A stretch of DNA of 64,000 nucleotides from Micromonospora_G sp044901685. GTDB lineage: Bacteria > Actinomycetota > Actinomycetes > Mycobacteriales > Micromonosporaceae. The notes under the pieces are model-generated. The model saw only the letters and a program-made list of their open reading frames with translations, did not search any database and was not told where the DNA came from. Shown here piece after piece: positions 25,581 to 33,822 of this stretch (positions are counted from its first letter, which is position 1; every line of letters starts with the position of its first letter). The position numbers and the translations under genes were made by a program. The stretch lies in NCBI RefSeq assembly GCF_044901685.1, contig NZ_JBJDPS010000005.1, positions 310,001 through 374,000 of the forward strand. Reading direction: 5' to 3'.

Positions 25581-28125
25581 GCTCGGACTCGCAGGCCAGA
25601 ATCGCGAAGACCAACTCGTGCCGCCGCCAGAGCGGGGCATCCTCCGCCAGCCGGTCGAGCGCGGCCAACCCGAGACCGTGTTCGCGCAGTGCCATGCCCC
25701 GCTTACGCCCGAGTGACCGGTTGCGCAACTGCGCCAACTGCTCCGGCTCGGTGTACTCCGGCCCGTAGATGATCCGCAGGTACTCCCGGCCCCGGCACTT
25801 CACCCCCGGCTGGAGCAGTCGACCACGCTGGTCGCGCGCCGCTGGTCCGGCGTACGGCTTGACCACCATGCCCTCGCCGCCGTCCCCGGTCAGCGCCAAC
25901 CACCAGTCGATGGCCTCGGCGACCGCCGCCTCGTCGGCGAGGTTGACCACCCGGTGCCGGGTCCGGGTGAAGAACCCCGGGTCGGCGGCGTGCAGCCGGT
26001 CGGCCAGGGCCAGGTGCCAGCCGTGGTCCCGACCCGTGTGGGTCGCGCCCGCGCTTGCCAGCAGCACGAACGGGGCCAGGGTCACCCCGTCGAGACCCTG
26101 CGACGGGTGCACGTACGCCCGGTAGGCGTCGGTGTAGCGGAGCAGGTCAGCGTTGCGGCGAGCCATCCGGACGCGCAACTCGTCCACCGGCACACCCCGT
26201 GCGGCGGTTCGGTCCAGCGCGTCGAGCACCGCCGGCAGAGCCGCCCGCCCGGCCGCGCCGACGCTGGCGTACTGCTCCCGGATCAGGCCGGTCGCCTTCG
26301 CCGACCAGGGCAGCAGTTCGGTGTCGAGCAGCAGCCAGTCGCTGTCGAACTCGGTCCAGAGGCCGGCGACGGTGGCCGCCGCACGTACCCGATCCAGCAG
26401 CGCCGCGTCGAGTGGCGCGCCGAAGAACGGCCGGCCGGTACGGGTGTAGACCGCGCCTCCCGCCGGCCCGAACCGGTCGTCGTCGGCCCGCTGGCAGACC
26501 AGCACCACCGCGCGGGAGCCCATGTGCTTCTCCTCGCAGATGACCCGGTCGACCCCGGCCGCCCGGTAGTCGGCGAACGCCTGAGCCGGGTGTTCCAGGA
26601 AGCCGTCCAGCTCCGACGTCGAGCAGGGTGCCATGGTCGGCGGCAGCCACGGCAGGGCCCGGGGGTCCACCGCGAACCGGCTCATCACCTCCAACGCGGC
26701 GGCGGCCTGCTCGGCCTCCACGGTCAGGGTGCCGTAGCCGTAGTCGAGGTGCCGCCGGCCGGTGACGTCGCCCAGGTCGAGCGATCCCTCGGCCCGGTCG
26801 GCACCGTTGGCGAGTCGGTGGGCGTCACGGCCGTCGGTCCCGGCCACGGCCAGGGGCCGGGCCGGGGCGTAGTACTCCTTCGCCGCCGGCACCGAGACCA
26901 GGTCGCGTTCCGGGTAGCGCAGCGCGGTCAGGGTGCCGCCGAAGACGCAACCGGTGTCGATGCAGATGGTGTTGTTGACCCACTCCGGCGTCGGGGTCGG
27001 GGTGTGGCCGTAGACGACCATGGCAGAGCCCCGGTAGTCGCGGGCCCACGGGTAGCGCACCGGCAGGCCGTACTCGTCGGTCTCGCCGGTGGTCTCGCCG
27101 AAGAGCGCGAACGCCCGTACCCGGCCCGAGGCCCGACCCTGGTACTCCTCCTTCAGGCCGGCGTGCGCGACCACCAACCGGCCGCCGTCGAGCACGTAGT
27201 GGCTGACCAGGCCGTCGATGAAGGCGGACGCCTCGGCGACAAACGCCGGCTCCTCGCCGTCGAGCTGGGCCAGCGTCTCGGCCAGCCCGTGGGTGACCTG
27301 CACGTTGCGGCCGCGCAGCTTGCGCAGCAGCTTCTGCTCGTGGTTGCCCGGCACGCAGATGGCGTGCCCGGCGGCGACCATGCCCATCACCAGGCGGAGC
27401 ACGCCGGGGGAGTCCGGGCCGCGGTCGACCAGGTCACCGACGAAGATCGCGGTACGTCCCGCCGGATGGGAGGCGTCCACCGGTCGCCCCTCAGCGTCCC
27501 GGTGCAACGCCCAGCCGAGCCGGGTCAGCAGCGTCTCCAACTCGGCCCGGCAACCGTGTACGTCGCCGACGATGTCGAACGGGCCGGTCAGCTCCTTGCG
27601 GTCGTTGAACAGGCGCTCGTACCGGATCGTCGCGGCGTCGATCTCCTCGATCCCGCGCAGCACGTGCACCTTGCGGAAGCCCTCCCGGGCCAACTGCCCC
27701 ACCGATCGGCGCAGGTCCCGCTGCATCCGACCGAGCACCTGCCGGCCGAAGGTCCGGTCGGTCCGCGCCTGGGTACGTTCCCAGCAGAGCGGTTCGGGCG
27801 CGTCGAGCACGATCGCCACCGGCAGCACGTCGTGCTCGCGGGCCACCCGGACCAGCCCCGCGCGGGCGTGCGACTGGAGATTCGTCGCGTCCACCACGGT
27901 CAGCCGACCGGCCCGCAGCCGCTTGCCCGCGACGTAGTGCAGCACGTCGAACGCCTCGGCCGAGGCGGACTGGTCGTTCTCGTCGTCCGCCACCATGGCC
28001 CGGAACGCGTCCGAGGAGAGCACCTGGGTGGGTGTGAAGTGCCGGCGGGCGAAGGTCGACTTGCCCGACCCGGAAATGCCGACCAGCGCCACCAGCGCCA
28101 GCTCGGGAACATCCAACACGCTCAT
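25561..28125 (-). CDS. pnkp: Polynucleotide kinase-phosphatase-ligase Pnkp (RNA repair)
   Basis: 854 residues from ATG 28125, with GGAAGGAAG upstream. Three modules: a 5'-kinase with P-loop GISGSGKST at 16-24; a calcineurin-type phosphatase at about 175-430 (GDVHG, GDLVDRGPDS, GNHEQ); and a C-terminal ligase-like adenylyltransferase with lysine motif EEKHMGSR and the later MVVKPY. It heals and, with Hen1, seals broken RNA ends. In characterised bacterial Pnkp/Hen1 pairs the ligase works only when complexed with the Hen1 N-terminal domain. hen1 lies immediately upstream on the same strand, 104 bp away. Confidence 0.95.
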   Translation of the reverse strand: MSVLDVPELALVALVGISGSGKSTFARRHFTPTQVLSSDAFRAMVADDENDQSASAEAFDVLHYVAGKRLRAGRLTVVDATNLQSHARAGLVRVAREHDVLPVAIVLDAPEPLCWERTQARTDRTFGRQVLGRMQRDLRRSVGQLAREGFRKVHVLRGIEEIDAATIRYERLFNDRKELTGPFDIVGDVHGCRAELETLLTRLGWALHRDAEGRPVDASHPAGRTAIFVGDLVDRGPDSPGVLRLVMGMVAAGHAICVPGNHEQKLLRKLRGRNVQVTHGLAETLAQLDGEEPAFVAEASAFIDGLVSHYVLDGGRLVVAHAGLKEEYQGRASGRVRAFALFGETTGETDEYGLPVRYPWARDYRGSAMVVYGHTPTPTPEWVNNTICIDTGCVFGGTLTALRYPERDLVSVPAAKEYYAPARPLAVAGTDGRDAHRLANGADRAEGSLDLGDVTGRRHLDYGYGTLTVEAEQAAAALEVMSRFAVDPRALPWLPPTMAPCSTSELDGFLEHPAQAFADYRAAGVDRVICEEKHMGSRAVVLVCQRADDDRFGPAGGAVYTRTGRPFFGAPLDAALLDRVRAAATVAGLWTEFDSDWLLLDTELLPWSAKATGLIREQYASVGAAGRAALPAVLDALDRTAARGVPVDELRVRMARRNADLLRYTDAYRAYVHPSQGLDGVTLAPFVLLASAGATHTGRDHGWHLALADRLHAADPGFFTRTRHRVVNLADEAAVAEAIDWWLALTGDGGEGMVVKPYAGPAARDQRGRLLQPGVKCRGREYLRIIYGPEYTEPEQLAQLRNRSLGRKRGMALREHGLGLAALDRLAEDAPLWRRHELVFAILACESEPVDPRL

Positions 28126-28166
28126 CGCAAACTTCCTTCCACCGCACCGGTCCACCCGCCGCGGGG

Positions 28167-28219
28167 TAAGGAAGGGCCCCTTGTTATCGCTTTTTGTAGA
28201 GGAAGGGGCCCTTCCTAAC
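28167..28219. repeat. 53-bp dispersed hairpin element, copy 1
   Basis: Identical to the copy at 61554-61606 except for one base. The arms AGGAAGGGCCCCTT and AAGGGGCCCTTCCT form a 14-bp stem around a loop containing TTATCGCTTTTTGTA. This copy lies between the hen1 stop and the pnkp start. Confidence 0.92.
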
Positions 28220-28229
28220 GAGTGGGTCT

Positions 28230-29741
28230 CTAGCGGGTGAAGACGGCGAGTTGGGTGGGTGCGCCCACGAGGTCGTCGTTGTCACCGACGCCGCTGATCG
28301 TCGCGGTGTAGCCGTAACCGGTGGCTACCCGCGCGACCCAGTCGGCGAACTCGGCCCGGGACCACTCGAACCGGTGGTCGTGGTGGCGCATCGCCCCGGC
28401 CGGCAGCCCTTCGTAGCGTACGTTGTACTCCGCGTTCGGCGTCGTGACCAGCACCGTCGCCGGCTGCGCGTGACCGAAGACCGCCGCTTCCAGCGCCGGC
28501 AACCGGGGCGGGTCGAGGTGCTCGACGACCTCCATCAGGACTGCGGCGTCGTACCCGCGCAGCCGGTCGTCGCGGTACGTCAGCGCGGACTGCCACAGCT
28601 TGATCCGGTCCCGCTGCCGCTGTGGCAGGCGGTCCAGCTTGAGCCGTCGCTCCGCCATCGCCAGCGCCCCATGCGACACGTCGGTGCCGACGATCTCGAT
28701 GTAGCGGCGGTCGCGTACCAGGTCGGCCAGGAGCGCGCCGCCGCCGCAGCCCAGGTCGAGTACGCGGGTCGCGCCGGCATCGGCGAGCGCCGCCAGTACG
28801 GCCGCGCGGCGTCGTACCGCCAGTGGCTGCCGGCCCGAGCCGGAGGGCAGAGCGGCGGAGGACAGATTGGCGGGGGGCAGAGCGGCGGAGGGCAGAGCGG
28901 CGGAGGACAGATCGGCCTCCTCGTCGCTGTTCCGTTCCTCGGCGACATCGACAGTGTCGGGGTCGGTCGGGTCGTCAGCGAGCCGCAGCTCGGCCAGGCG
29001 GGCCAGGGCGACACCGGCCAGTGCTCGGCGGTGAGCCAGGTAGCGGCGGGTGACGAAGCCCCGTTCCGGGTGCCGGCCGAGCCAGCCCTCGCCGGCCCGG
29101 AGCAGCTTGTCGATCTCGTCCGGCGCCACCCAGTAGTGCTTGGCGTCGTCCAGCACCGGCAGTAGGACGTACAGGTGGTTGAGCGCGTCGGCCAGGCGCA
29201 GCGTGCCGTGCAGGGTGAGGGTGGCGTACCGGCTGTCGCCCCAGTCGGGATGGGTCTCGTCGAGCGGGATCGCGGTGGCGGTGACGGTCCAGCCGAGCGG
29301 GGCGAAGAGCCGCTCGGCGAGTTCGGCGCCGCCCCGGCAGCGCAGCACCGGTACGCCGATCTCCAGCGGGATCGGGGTCGCCGCCAGCTCCGGGCGGTCC
29401 TTGGAACTGCCGTGCAGGGCGGAGCGGAACACCTTCGCCAGGGCCGAGGAGAGCAGGCTGGACGCGGCGTACGGGCGGTCGTTGACGTACTGCCCGAGGG
29501 TGAACGCCTCGGGGGTGGCGCCCGTGCCCCGGCCACGGCCTTTGCCACGCGCGGTGGTCAGCCGCAGCGGGTCGACGTCGAGCAGCAGCGCGGCGGTGCA
29601 CCGGTCCTCGTCGGCCTGCGGATAGAAGACGTGTGCCGTGCCCGTCGGTACGTCGAACGAGTGCTGCCGGTCGGGGTGCTTGACCAGCAGGTATCCCAGG
29701 TCGGTGGCGGGCCGGTGGGTGGTGGTGACGGTGAGCAGCAC
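28230..29741 (-). CDS. hen1: 3'-terminal RNA ribose 2'-O-methyltransferase Hen1
   Basis: 503 residues from GTG 29741; the N-terminus LLTVTTTHRPATDLGYLLVKHPDR is the family's usual start. N-terminal ~240 residues are the ligase-activating domain. An Ala/Ser/Pro-rich linker (about 265-305) with short repeats (SSAALPSAALPPANLSSAALP) follows. The methyltransferase domain has VLDLGCGGG for SAM and the metal-binding EVVEH and RHHDHRFEW residues. It methylates the 2'-OH of the broken RNA 3' end before sealing, which blocks re-cleavage. Upstream partner of pnkp. No clear Shine-Dalgarno is visible. Confidence 0.95.
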   Translation of the reverse strand: MLLTVTTTHRPATDLGYLLVKHPDRQHSFDVPTGTAHVFYPQADEDRCTAALLLDVDPLRLTTARGKGRGRGTGATPEAFTLGQYVNDRPYAASSLLSSALAKVFRSALHGSSKDRPELAATPIPLEIGVPVLRCRGGAELAERLFAPLGWTVTATAIPLDETHPDWGDSRYATLTLHGTLRLADALNHLYVLLPVLDDAKHYWVAPDEIDKLLRAGEGWLGRHPERGFVTRRYLAHRRALAGVALARLAELRLADDPTDPDTVDVAEERNSDEEADLSSAALPSAALPPANLSSAALPSGSGRQPLAVRRRAAVLAALADAGATRVLDLGCGGGALLADLVRDRRYIEIVGTDVSHGALAMAERRLKLDRLPQRQRDRIKLWQSALTYRDDRLRGYDAAVLMEVVEHLDPPRLPALEAAVFGHAQPATVLVTTPNAEYNVRYEGLPAGAMRHHDHRFEWSRAEFADWVARVATGYGYTATISGVGDNDDLVGAPTQLAVFTR

Positions 29742-29814
29742 GTGGAGAAGGATCTCAGCCGGAGATACCCGGTGTCGCCCGGATTTGCCGGCCGGAGCCG
29801 CTCGCGGTGCAGCC

Positions 29815-29895
29815 GGTGCCCGTGCCGGTGCCGGTGCCTGTGCCCGTGCCCGGAAACGGAAACGGGAACGGAAACGGGAACGGAAACGGAAACGG
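29815..29895. repeat. Two hexanucleotide tandem arrays
   Basis: 29815-29850 is six copies of a GTGCC-type hexamer (GGTGCC, CGTGCC, TGTGCC variants). 29852-29895 is seven copies of GGAAAC/GGGAAC. They lie in the 341-bp gap between the hen1 start and the end of the gene at 30083, which contains no supportable gene. Confidence 0.88.
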
Positions 29896-29953
29896 TGCAG
29901 CCGGTTACCGTGCCCACGCCCGGGAGGTCAGCCACGTGACCCGGGACGGCCGG

Positions 29954-29982
29954 GGCCCGTCGGCGATGACCGCCGACGGGCC
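29954..29982. terminator. Hairpin, probable terminator of the sigE-type operon
   Basis: GGCCCGTCGGCG pairs perfectly with CGCCGACGGGCC around ATGAC. On the minus strand it lies about 100 nt after the last gene of the sigma-factor operon. Confidence 0.6.
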
Positions 29983-30068
29983 GCTGCACCAAACCGCTGC
30001 ACCAAACCGCTGCACCAAAACGCTGCACCAAAACGCTGCACCAAAACGCTGCACCAAAACGCTGCACC
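29981..30068. repeat. 13-bp tandem repeat array
   Basis: About 6.7 copies of a 13-bp unit CGCTGCACCAAAA/CCGCTGCACCAAA, starting inside the preceding hairpin's right arm and stopping 14 nt short of the stop codon at 30083. Confidence 0.9.
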
Positions 30069-30082
30069 GGACCGGTCGATTC

Positions 30083-31381
30083 CTACCGGATGGCCCGCAG
30101 ATCGAGCAGGTAGCTGCCGTCCTTGCCGTCGGACCACTGCACCAGCGCGCTCTCGGGGTTCATCGACATCCAGGGATCGGATCGGTTGTTCTGTCCCAGC
30201 GACCCTGACAGGGCGGGTTGCCGAGGTGTCTTGACCACCGCCGCCTTCCCACTGAAGCGGTCCCAGATGAACGGGAACCGGTCCAGGGCCGTCTCGAACC
30301 AGGCCGCCGCGAACCGGCCGTCGAGCGCCACATCCATTCCACCCCAAACGCCGGCCGGCGTACCGGCCCGGTCCGCGAACTTCCGGAGATCGCTGCCGTC
30401 CAGCCGTTGTAGCGTCGGCTGCTGGTTCACGACCTGGCCGAGGCAGAGGACCGGGTCGCACAGGACGGTTCCGAGGCCCGGGGCCGCCTTCCAGGCACGG
30501 CGTTCACCGGTGACCAGGTTCCACACCTCGCCGGAGCCCGGTGGCCCGCCGACCGGGGTCTGTCGGGTGTGGGTGTCCACCCAGGGTGAGAGGCCGCCAA
30601 GGTAATAGGTGCCGGACCCGGGCACCAGGGTCGGCTCTCCGCCGGAGACCGGGATGCGGTAGATACCGGCCGGACGCCGGCCCGCGTCCTGCCGCCAGTA
30701 GACACTGTCCCCCGTCGTGCCGAGATGTGGATACGCGTGGTCCAACTCCTGAAAGGTGTAAACCAGGCGTGGCGGGGTCCGGCCGTCGAGCGGGGCGGCC
30801 CAGAGCGCGAGCCATCCGGCGCTGGTGGGATTCGGCACGCCGGCTGTCCAGAACACCTCCCGTCCCGCGACCACCGCCGAATTGATCCTGCCGCCGAGGG
30901 AACTCCCGGCGCCGGTGGTCGGGTCCGCGAGGGGACGTACGTCGCCGGTTCGCACGTCGAAGAGCAACAGTCCCCTGGTCCCGTTCGGCGTGTTGACCAG
31001 GTAGCGATCCCGGTCCACGATCGCCGTCACGACGTAGCCGTCGCCGTTCGGGAGCGTGCCGGGCAGCTTGCGGACCGCTCGCGGCCAGACCTGTTCGGGT
31101 GTCTTGAGCGCGGCGAAGTCCGGTATCTCGCCGGACCAGTCGGTGGCGGTGGTGATCGGATCCGGGTCCGCCGTGGGGGCCTGCTCGGTGGGCCGGAGCA
31201 CGCTCAGGCCGCCGACGATCGTCAACGTCGCGGCACAGGCAGCGGCGACAGCGACCCTCCGCTGCCGACGTCGCCGCTGGCGGCGTCGTATTCCGGGTAC
31301 GAAGTCCGGGTCGAGCGGCGGCGCGGTCGCCCCAGCGCGGGCCAGCGTACGGATCAGTTCGTCTTCCAGTTGGTCGGTCAT
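30083..31381 (-). CDS. Membrane-anchored partner of SigE-type sigma factor (anti-sigma-like)
   Basis: 432 residues from ATG 31381, overlapping the sigma gene's stop in ATGA. The cytoplasmic N-terminus is ~45 residues (MTDQLEDELIRTLARAGATA, then a very basic stretch of Arg and Gln). One membrane helix follows (VAVAAACAATLTIVGGLSVL), then a ~360-residue extracytoplasmic domain with beta-propeller-like repeats (DGYVVTAIVDRDRYLVNTPNG, REVFWTAGVPN, DSVYWRQDAG). This layout and the coupling with a SigE-type sigma factor suggest an anti-sigma or sensor role. No zinc-type anti-sigma motif (HxxxCxxC) is present, so the role is inferred from context only. Confidence 0.75.
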   Translation of the reverse strand: MTDQLEDELIRTLARAGATAPPLDPDFVPGIRRRQRRRRQRRVAVAAACAATLTIVGGLSVLRPTEQAPTADPDPITTATDWSGEIPDFAALKTPEQVWPRAVRKLPGTLPNGDGYVVTAIVDRDRYLVNTPNGTRGLLLFDVRTGDVRPLADPTTGAGSSLGGRINSAVVAGREVFWTAGVPNPTSAGWLALWAAPLDGRTPPRLVYTFQELDHAYPHLGTTGDSVYWRQDAGRRPAGIYRIPVSGGEPTLVPGSGTYYLGGLSPWVDTHTRQTPVGGPPGSGEVWNLVTGERRAWKAAPGLGTVLCDPVLCLGQVVNQQPTLQRLDGSDLRKFADRAGTPAGVWGGMDVALDGRFAAAWFETALDRFPFIWDRFSGKAAVVKTPRQPALSGSLGQNNRSDPWMSMNPESALVQWSDGKDGSYLLDLRAIR

Positions 31382-31905
31382 CGCCTGCTCTCCACCATTC
31401 CCTCCCGCCGTGTCGTGCTCGTCGGATGCCAACTGGCCCGTAACTTGCCCAGCCCGCGAAACGCCTGGCTGCGTACCGTGCCCTGGGTTATGCCGAGGTG
31501 CTCGGCGATCTCCTCGTCGGTGCGGTGCTCGTAGTAACGCAGCACCAACACGGCACGCTGCCGTCGCGGCAGCCGGGCCAGTGCCTGCCACAGCCCGCCG
31601 TCCCCGTCGGCGTGGGCGAACCCCGCCTCGGTGTGCGCCTGCTCGGGCACGTCACCGGAGAGCCGCTCGCGTCGTCGCTTCCGCCACCAACTGATGTGCA
31701 GCCGGGCCATGATCGTGCGTACGTAACCCTCGGGGTCGCCCTTGTGGCGTACCCGTGACCAGGTTGACCCGAGCCGGGCCAGCGCCTCCTGTGCCAGGTC
31801 CGCGGCGTCGTGCGGGTTGCCGGTCAGGACGTACCCGTAGCGGACCAGCGCCGCCGATCGGGCACGTACGAATTCCTCGAATGCTTGACCATCCGCGCTC
31901 TGCAT
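31378..31905 (-). CDS. SigE-family ECF RNA polymerase sigma factor
   Basis: 175 residues from ATG 31905; GAGGAGGTGG lies just upstream. Region 2 includes FEEFVRARSAALVRYGYVLTGNPHDAADLAQEALARL. Region 4 includes LPRRQRAVLVLRYYEHRTDEEIAEHLGITQGTVRSQAFRGLGKLR. The Sig70 ECF architecture with no region 3 and the phrase ARSAALVRYGYVLTG are typical of the SigE family of actinomycetes. It directs polymerase to an unidentified promoter set. Its gene is coupled to a membrane partner that may restrain it. Confidence 0.92.
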   Translation of the reverse strand: MQSADGQAFEEFVRARSAALVRYGYVLTGNPHDAADLAQEALARLGSTWSRVRHKGDPEGYVRTIMARLHISWWRKRRRERLSGDVPEQAHTEAGFAHADGDGGLWQALARLPRRQRAVLVLRYYEHRTDEEIAEHLGITQGTVRSQAFRGLGKLRASWHPTSTTRREGMVESRR

Positions 31906-31976
31906 CTCCACCTCCTCGGACCGGGGACGCCTGACGGCGGTGAGCTGTTGCACGGGAGGGAGTCCGGAAACGACGA

Positions 31977-32008
31977 ACGCCCCGCCGGCCGTGGGGCCGA
32001 CGGGGCGT
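31977..32008 (-). terminator. Terminator of the LPXTG protein gene
   Basis: ACGCCCCG and CGGGGCGT flank an inner GGCC/GGCC pairing, 17 nt after the stop on the minus strand. Confidence 0.65.
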
Positions 32009-32024
32009 AAGAACGCCGATTGGA

Positions 32025-33611
32025 TCAGGCGACGAAGTGCGTCCGGCGACGCCGGGCCAGCACGAAGCCGACCACGCCGGCACCGAGCAGCAGCACGCCC
32101 ACACCGGCGGTCAGGCCAGCCGAGGCACCGGTGATCGGCAGGCCGCCCCCGCCGCCAGCGCCGCCGTCACCCTCGCCGCCGTTGTTGGTGGCGTTGACCA
32201 GGAGCTTGGCCACGTTGTTCGTTGCGTCCAGGTCCTGGGAGAAGTAGCCGTCGCACTCGCACTCGGGGTTGACCGTGACCTGGCCAGCCGCGTCGGCGAT
32301 CACCTGGTCGATCCGGAAGCCGAAGTCGAAGGTGCGCTTCTCACCCGCCACGCTGATCGACTCCGGGTAGCACCGGTAGTTCGCGGCGCCGGGCTTGCCC
32401 GGGTTCTCCCAGTCGTACTCGCCATCCTCGAACGGGACGCATTCCTCGGGCACGGTGACCGCGGTCGTACCGGTCGGCACCTTGATGTCCACGTTGGTGA
32501 CCGGACCGCCGCGCCGACTGACGTCGATCGTCGCCGGGCCGTTGTTCTGGAACCCGACGGCCGCCGGGACGACCTTGCCCGCGTCGCCGGAGACGCTGGC
32601 GCCGACCGCCGAGAGATCGGCACCGTTCTTGCCGGTGACGGTGATCTCGATGTGGCTCCAGTTGTTCTCCGGATCGGTGTCCGCCTGCGCCCCCCGGGCG
32701 TTCGCGCTGACCACCTCGGTCAGCTTCAGCTCACCGCCGGTGCCCGGCTTGCCCACGTCGAAGCCGTTGATGTCGAGGTACTCGGAGAAGTCCTCGAACT
32801 CGGCGGCGGTCAGCCAGGAGACATCGCCGTACTCACTCCCCGGCGCGTACGTGTCGGCGCCCAGCGCGTACGGGATGTTCGTGGTGTACGACTTGCCGGC
32901 GGCCAGCGGCGTCTCGAAGTAGCAGGAACGGAGTTCGTCCTTGACGTAGGTGCAGTTGCTGAACTGCTTGTCCGCCCGGATCGAGTAGTCGTTGTAGAAC
33001 AGGACGTTGGTCCCGGTGACCGTGGTCCGGCCGACGTTGCGGACGGTGAGCGGGGTGGTGAACTTCCCACCGGGCTGTGACGTCACCCGCTGCTCGGGGC
33101 CGGCGGCCAGGTCCACGCCCTCGCCGATCCGGATCCGTGACTCGTGGGTGACGGTCTCGAAGCCGGCCGCGCTGAAGCTGACCTTGAGCTTCCCGTCGAC
33201 GCCGTCCTGCACACCCTCGACCGGCACGATGGCGATGTCGTAGAGCCCGGACGAACCCCACTCGTCCACGTAGTCGACGTGGTCCCACTCCGGGTCGTAC
33301 GCGCAGACGATCCGGTTGGCGCCGGCCGGGGTGCACGTCACGGAGCCCTCGTCCGTCCCGGTGAGCTGCACCTTGCCGGCCAGGTCGGTGAAGTCGAACG
33401 TGATCTTCACGTCGTGCAGGGCCAGCGGCTCGGAGCCGTACAGGATCGGCGAATCCACGATGCCCGGGCCGTCCGCCGCGAGCGTGCTGTCCAGGAAATA
33501 GACGCCGAGGCTGGGTTGCTCAGGCGCGGCGGTCGCCGGTGCCGCGGTGGCGACGAGCGCGCCCGCCACGCCAAACCCGGCGAGCCAACGCCGGGCATTG
33601 GTGTTGCGCAT
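32025..33611 (-). CDS. LPXTG-type cell-wall-anchored surface protein
   Basis: 528 residues from ATG 33611 with GGGAGGACC upstream; the longer open frame adds 50 non-coding-looking residues. Signal peptide 1-29 (LAGFGVAGALVATAAPATAA). The exported part is made of Ig/CARDB-like beta modules (PLTVRNVGRTTVTGTNVLFY, VGFQNNGPATIDVS). The sorting signal is LPITG, followed by a helix (GVGVLLLGAGVVGFVLA) and RRRR. A sortase should link it to peptidoglycan; no sortase gene is in the window. A Gly-rich hinge precedes LPITG. Ligand unknown. Confidence 0.88.
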   Translation of the reverse strand: MRNTNARRWLAGFGVAGALVATAAPATAAPEQPSLGVYFLDSTLAADGPGIVDSPILYGSEPLALHDVKITFDFTDLAGKVQLTGTDEGSVTCTPAGANRIVCAYDPEWDHVDYVDEWGSSGLYDIAIVPVEGVQDGVDGKLKVSFSAAGFETVTHESRIRIGEGVDLAAGPEQRVTSQPGGKFTTPLTVRNVGRTTVTGTNVLFYNDYSIRADKQFSNCTYVKDELRSCYFETPLAAGKSYTTNIPYALGADTYAPGSEYGDVSWLTAAEFEDFSEYLDINGFDVGKPGTGGELKLTEVVSANARGAQADTDPENNWSHIEITVTGKNGADLSAVGASVSGDAGKVVPAAVGFQNNGPATIDVSRRGGPVTNVDIKVPTGTTAVTVPEECVPFEDGEYDWENPGKPGAANYRCYPESISVAGEKRTFDFGFRIDQVIADAAGQVTVNPECECDGYFSQDLDATNNVAKLLVNATNNGGEGDGGAGGGGGLPITGASAGLTAGVGVLLLGAGVVGFVLARRRRTHFVA

Positions 33612-33822
33612 AAAGGGGTCCTCCCGTGGGGGTAACAGGCAAAGCTTCCGGAGCGTACGGGTGCAGGCGGCGACGGAGTGACCGGTGACGCGGTTTCTGG
33701 CCGAACGGCCGATCATGAGAACCTTCTCGTACTTATCCACGAAGTTGTCGAGACTCTGCATCCCTTTTCCGGTCCGCGCTCGTCTTCACTAATGCAGGGC
33801 AGTGGGACAGGGAATCCGGACG

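Noticed and set aside
29981..30068. Iterons of a plasmid or phage origin
   Set aside because: No replication gene nearby; the array is a simple 13-bp slippage-type repeat in a repeat-rich gap.
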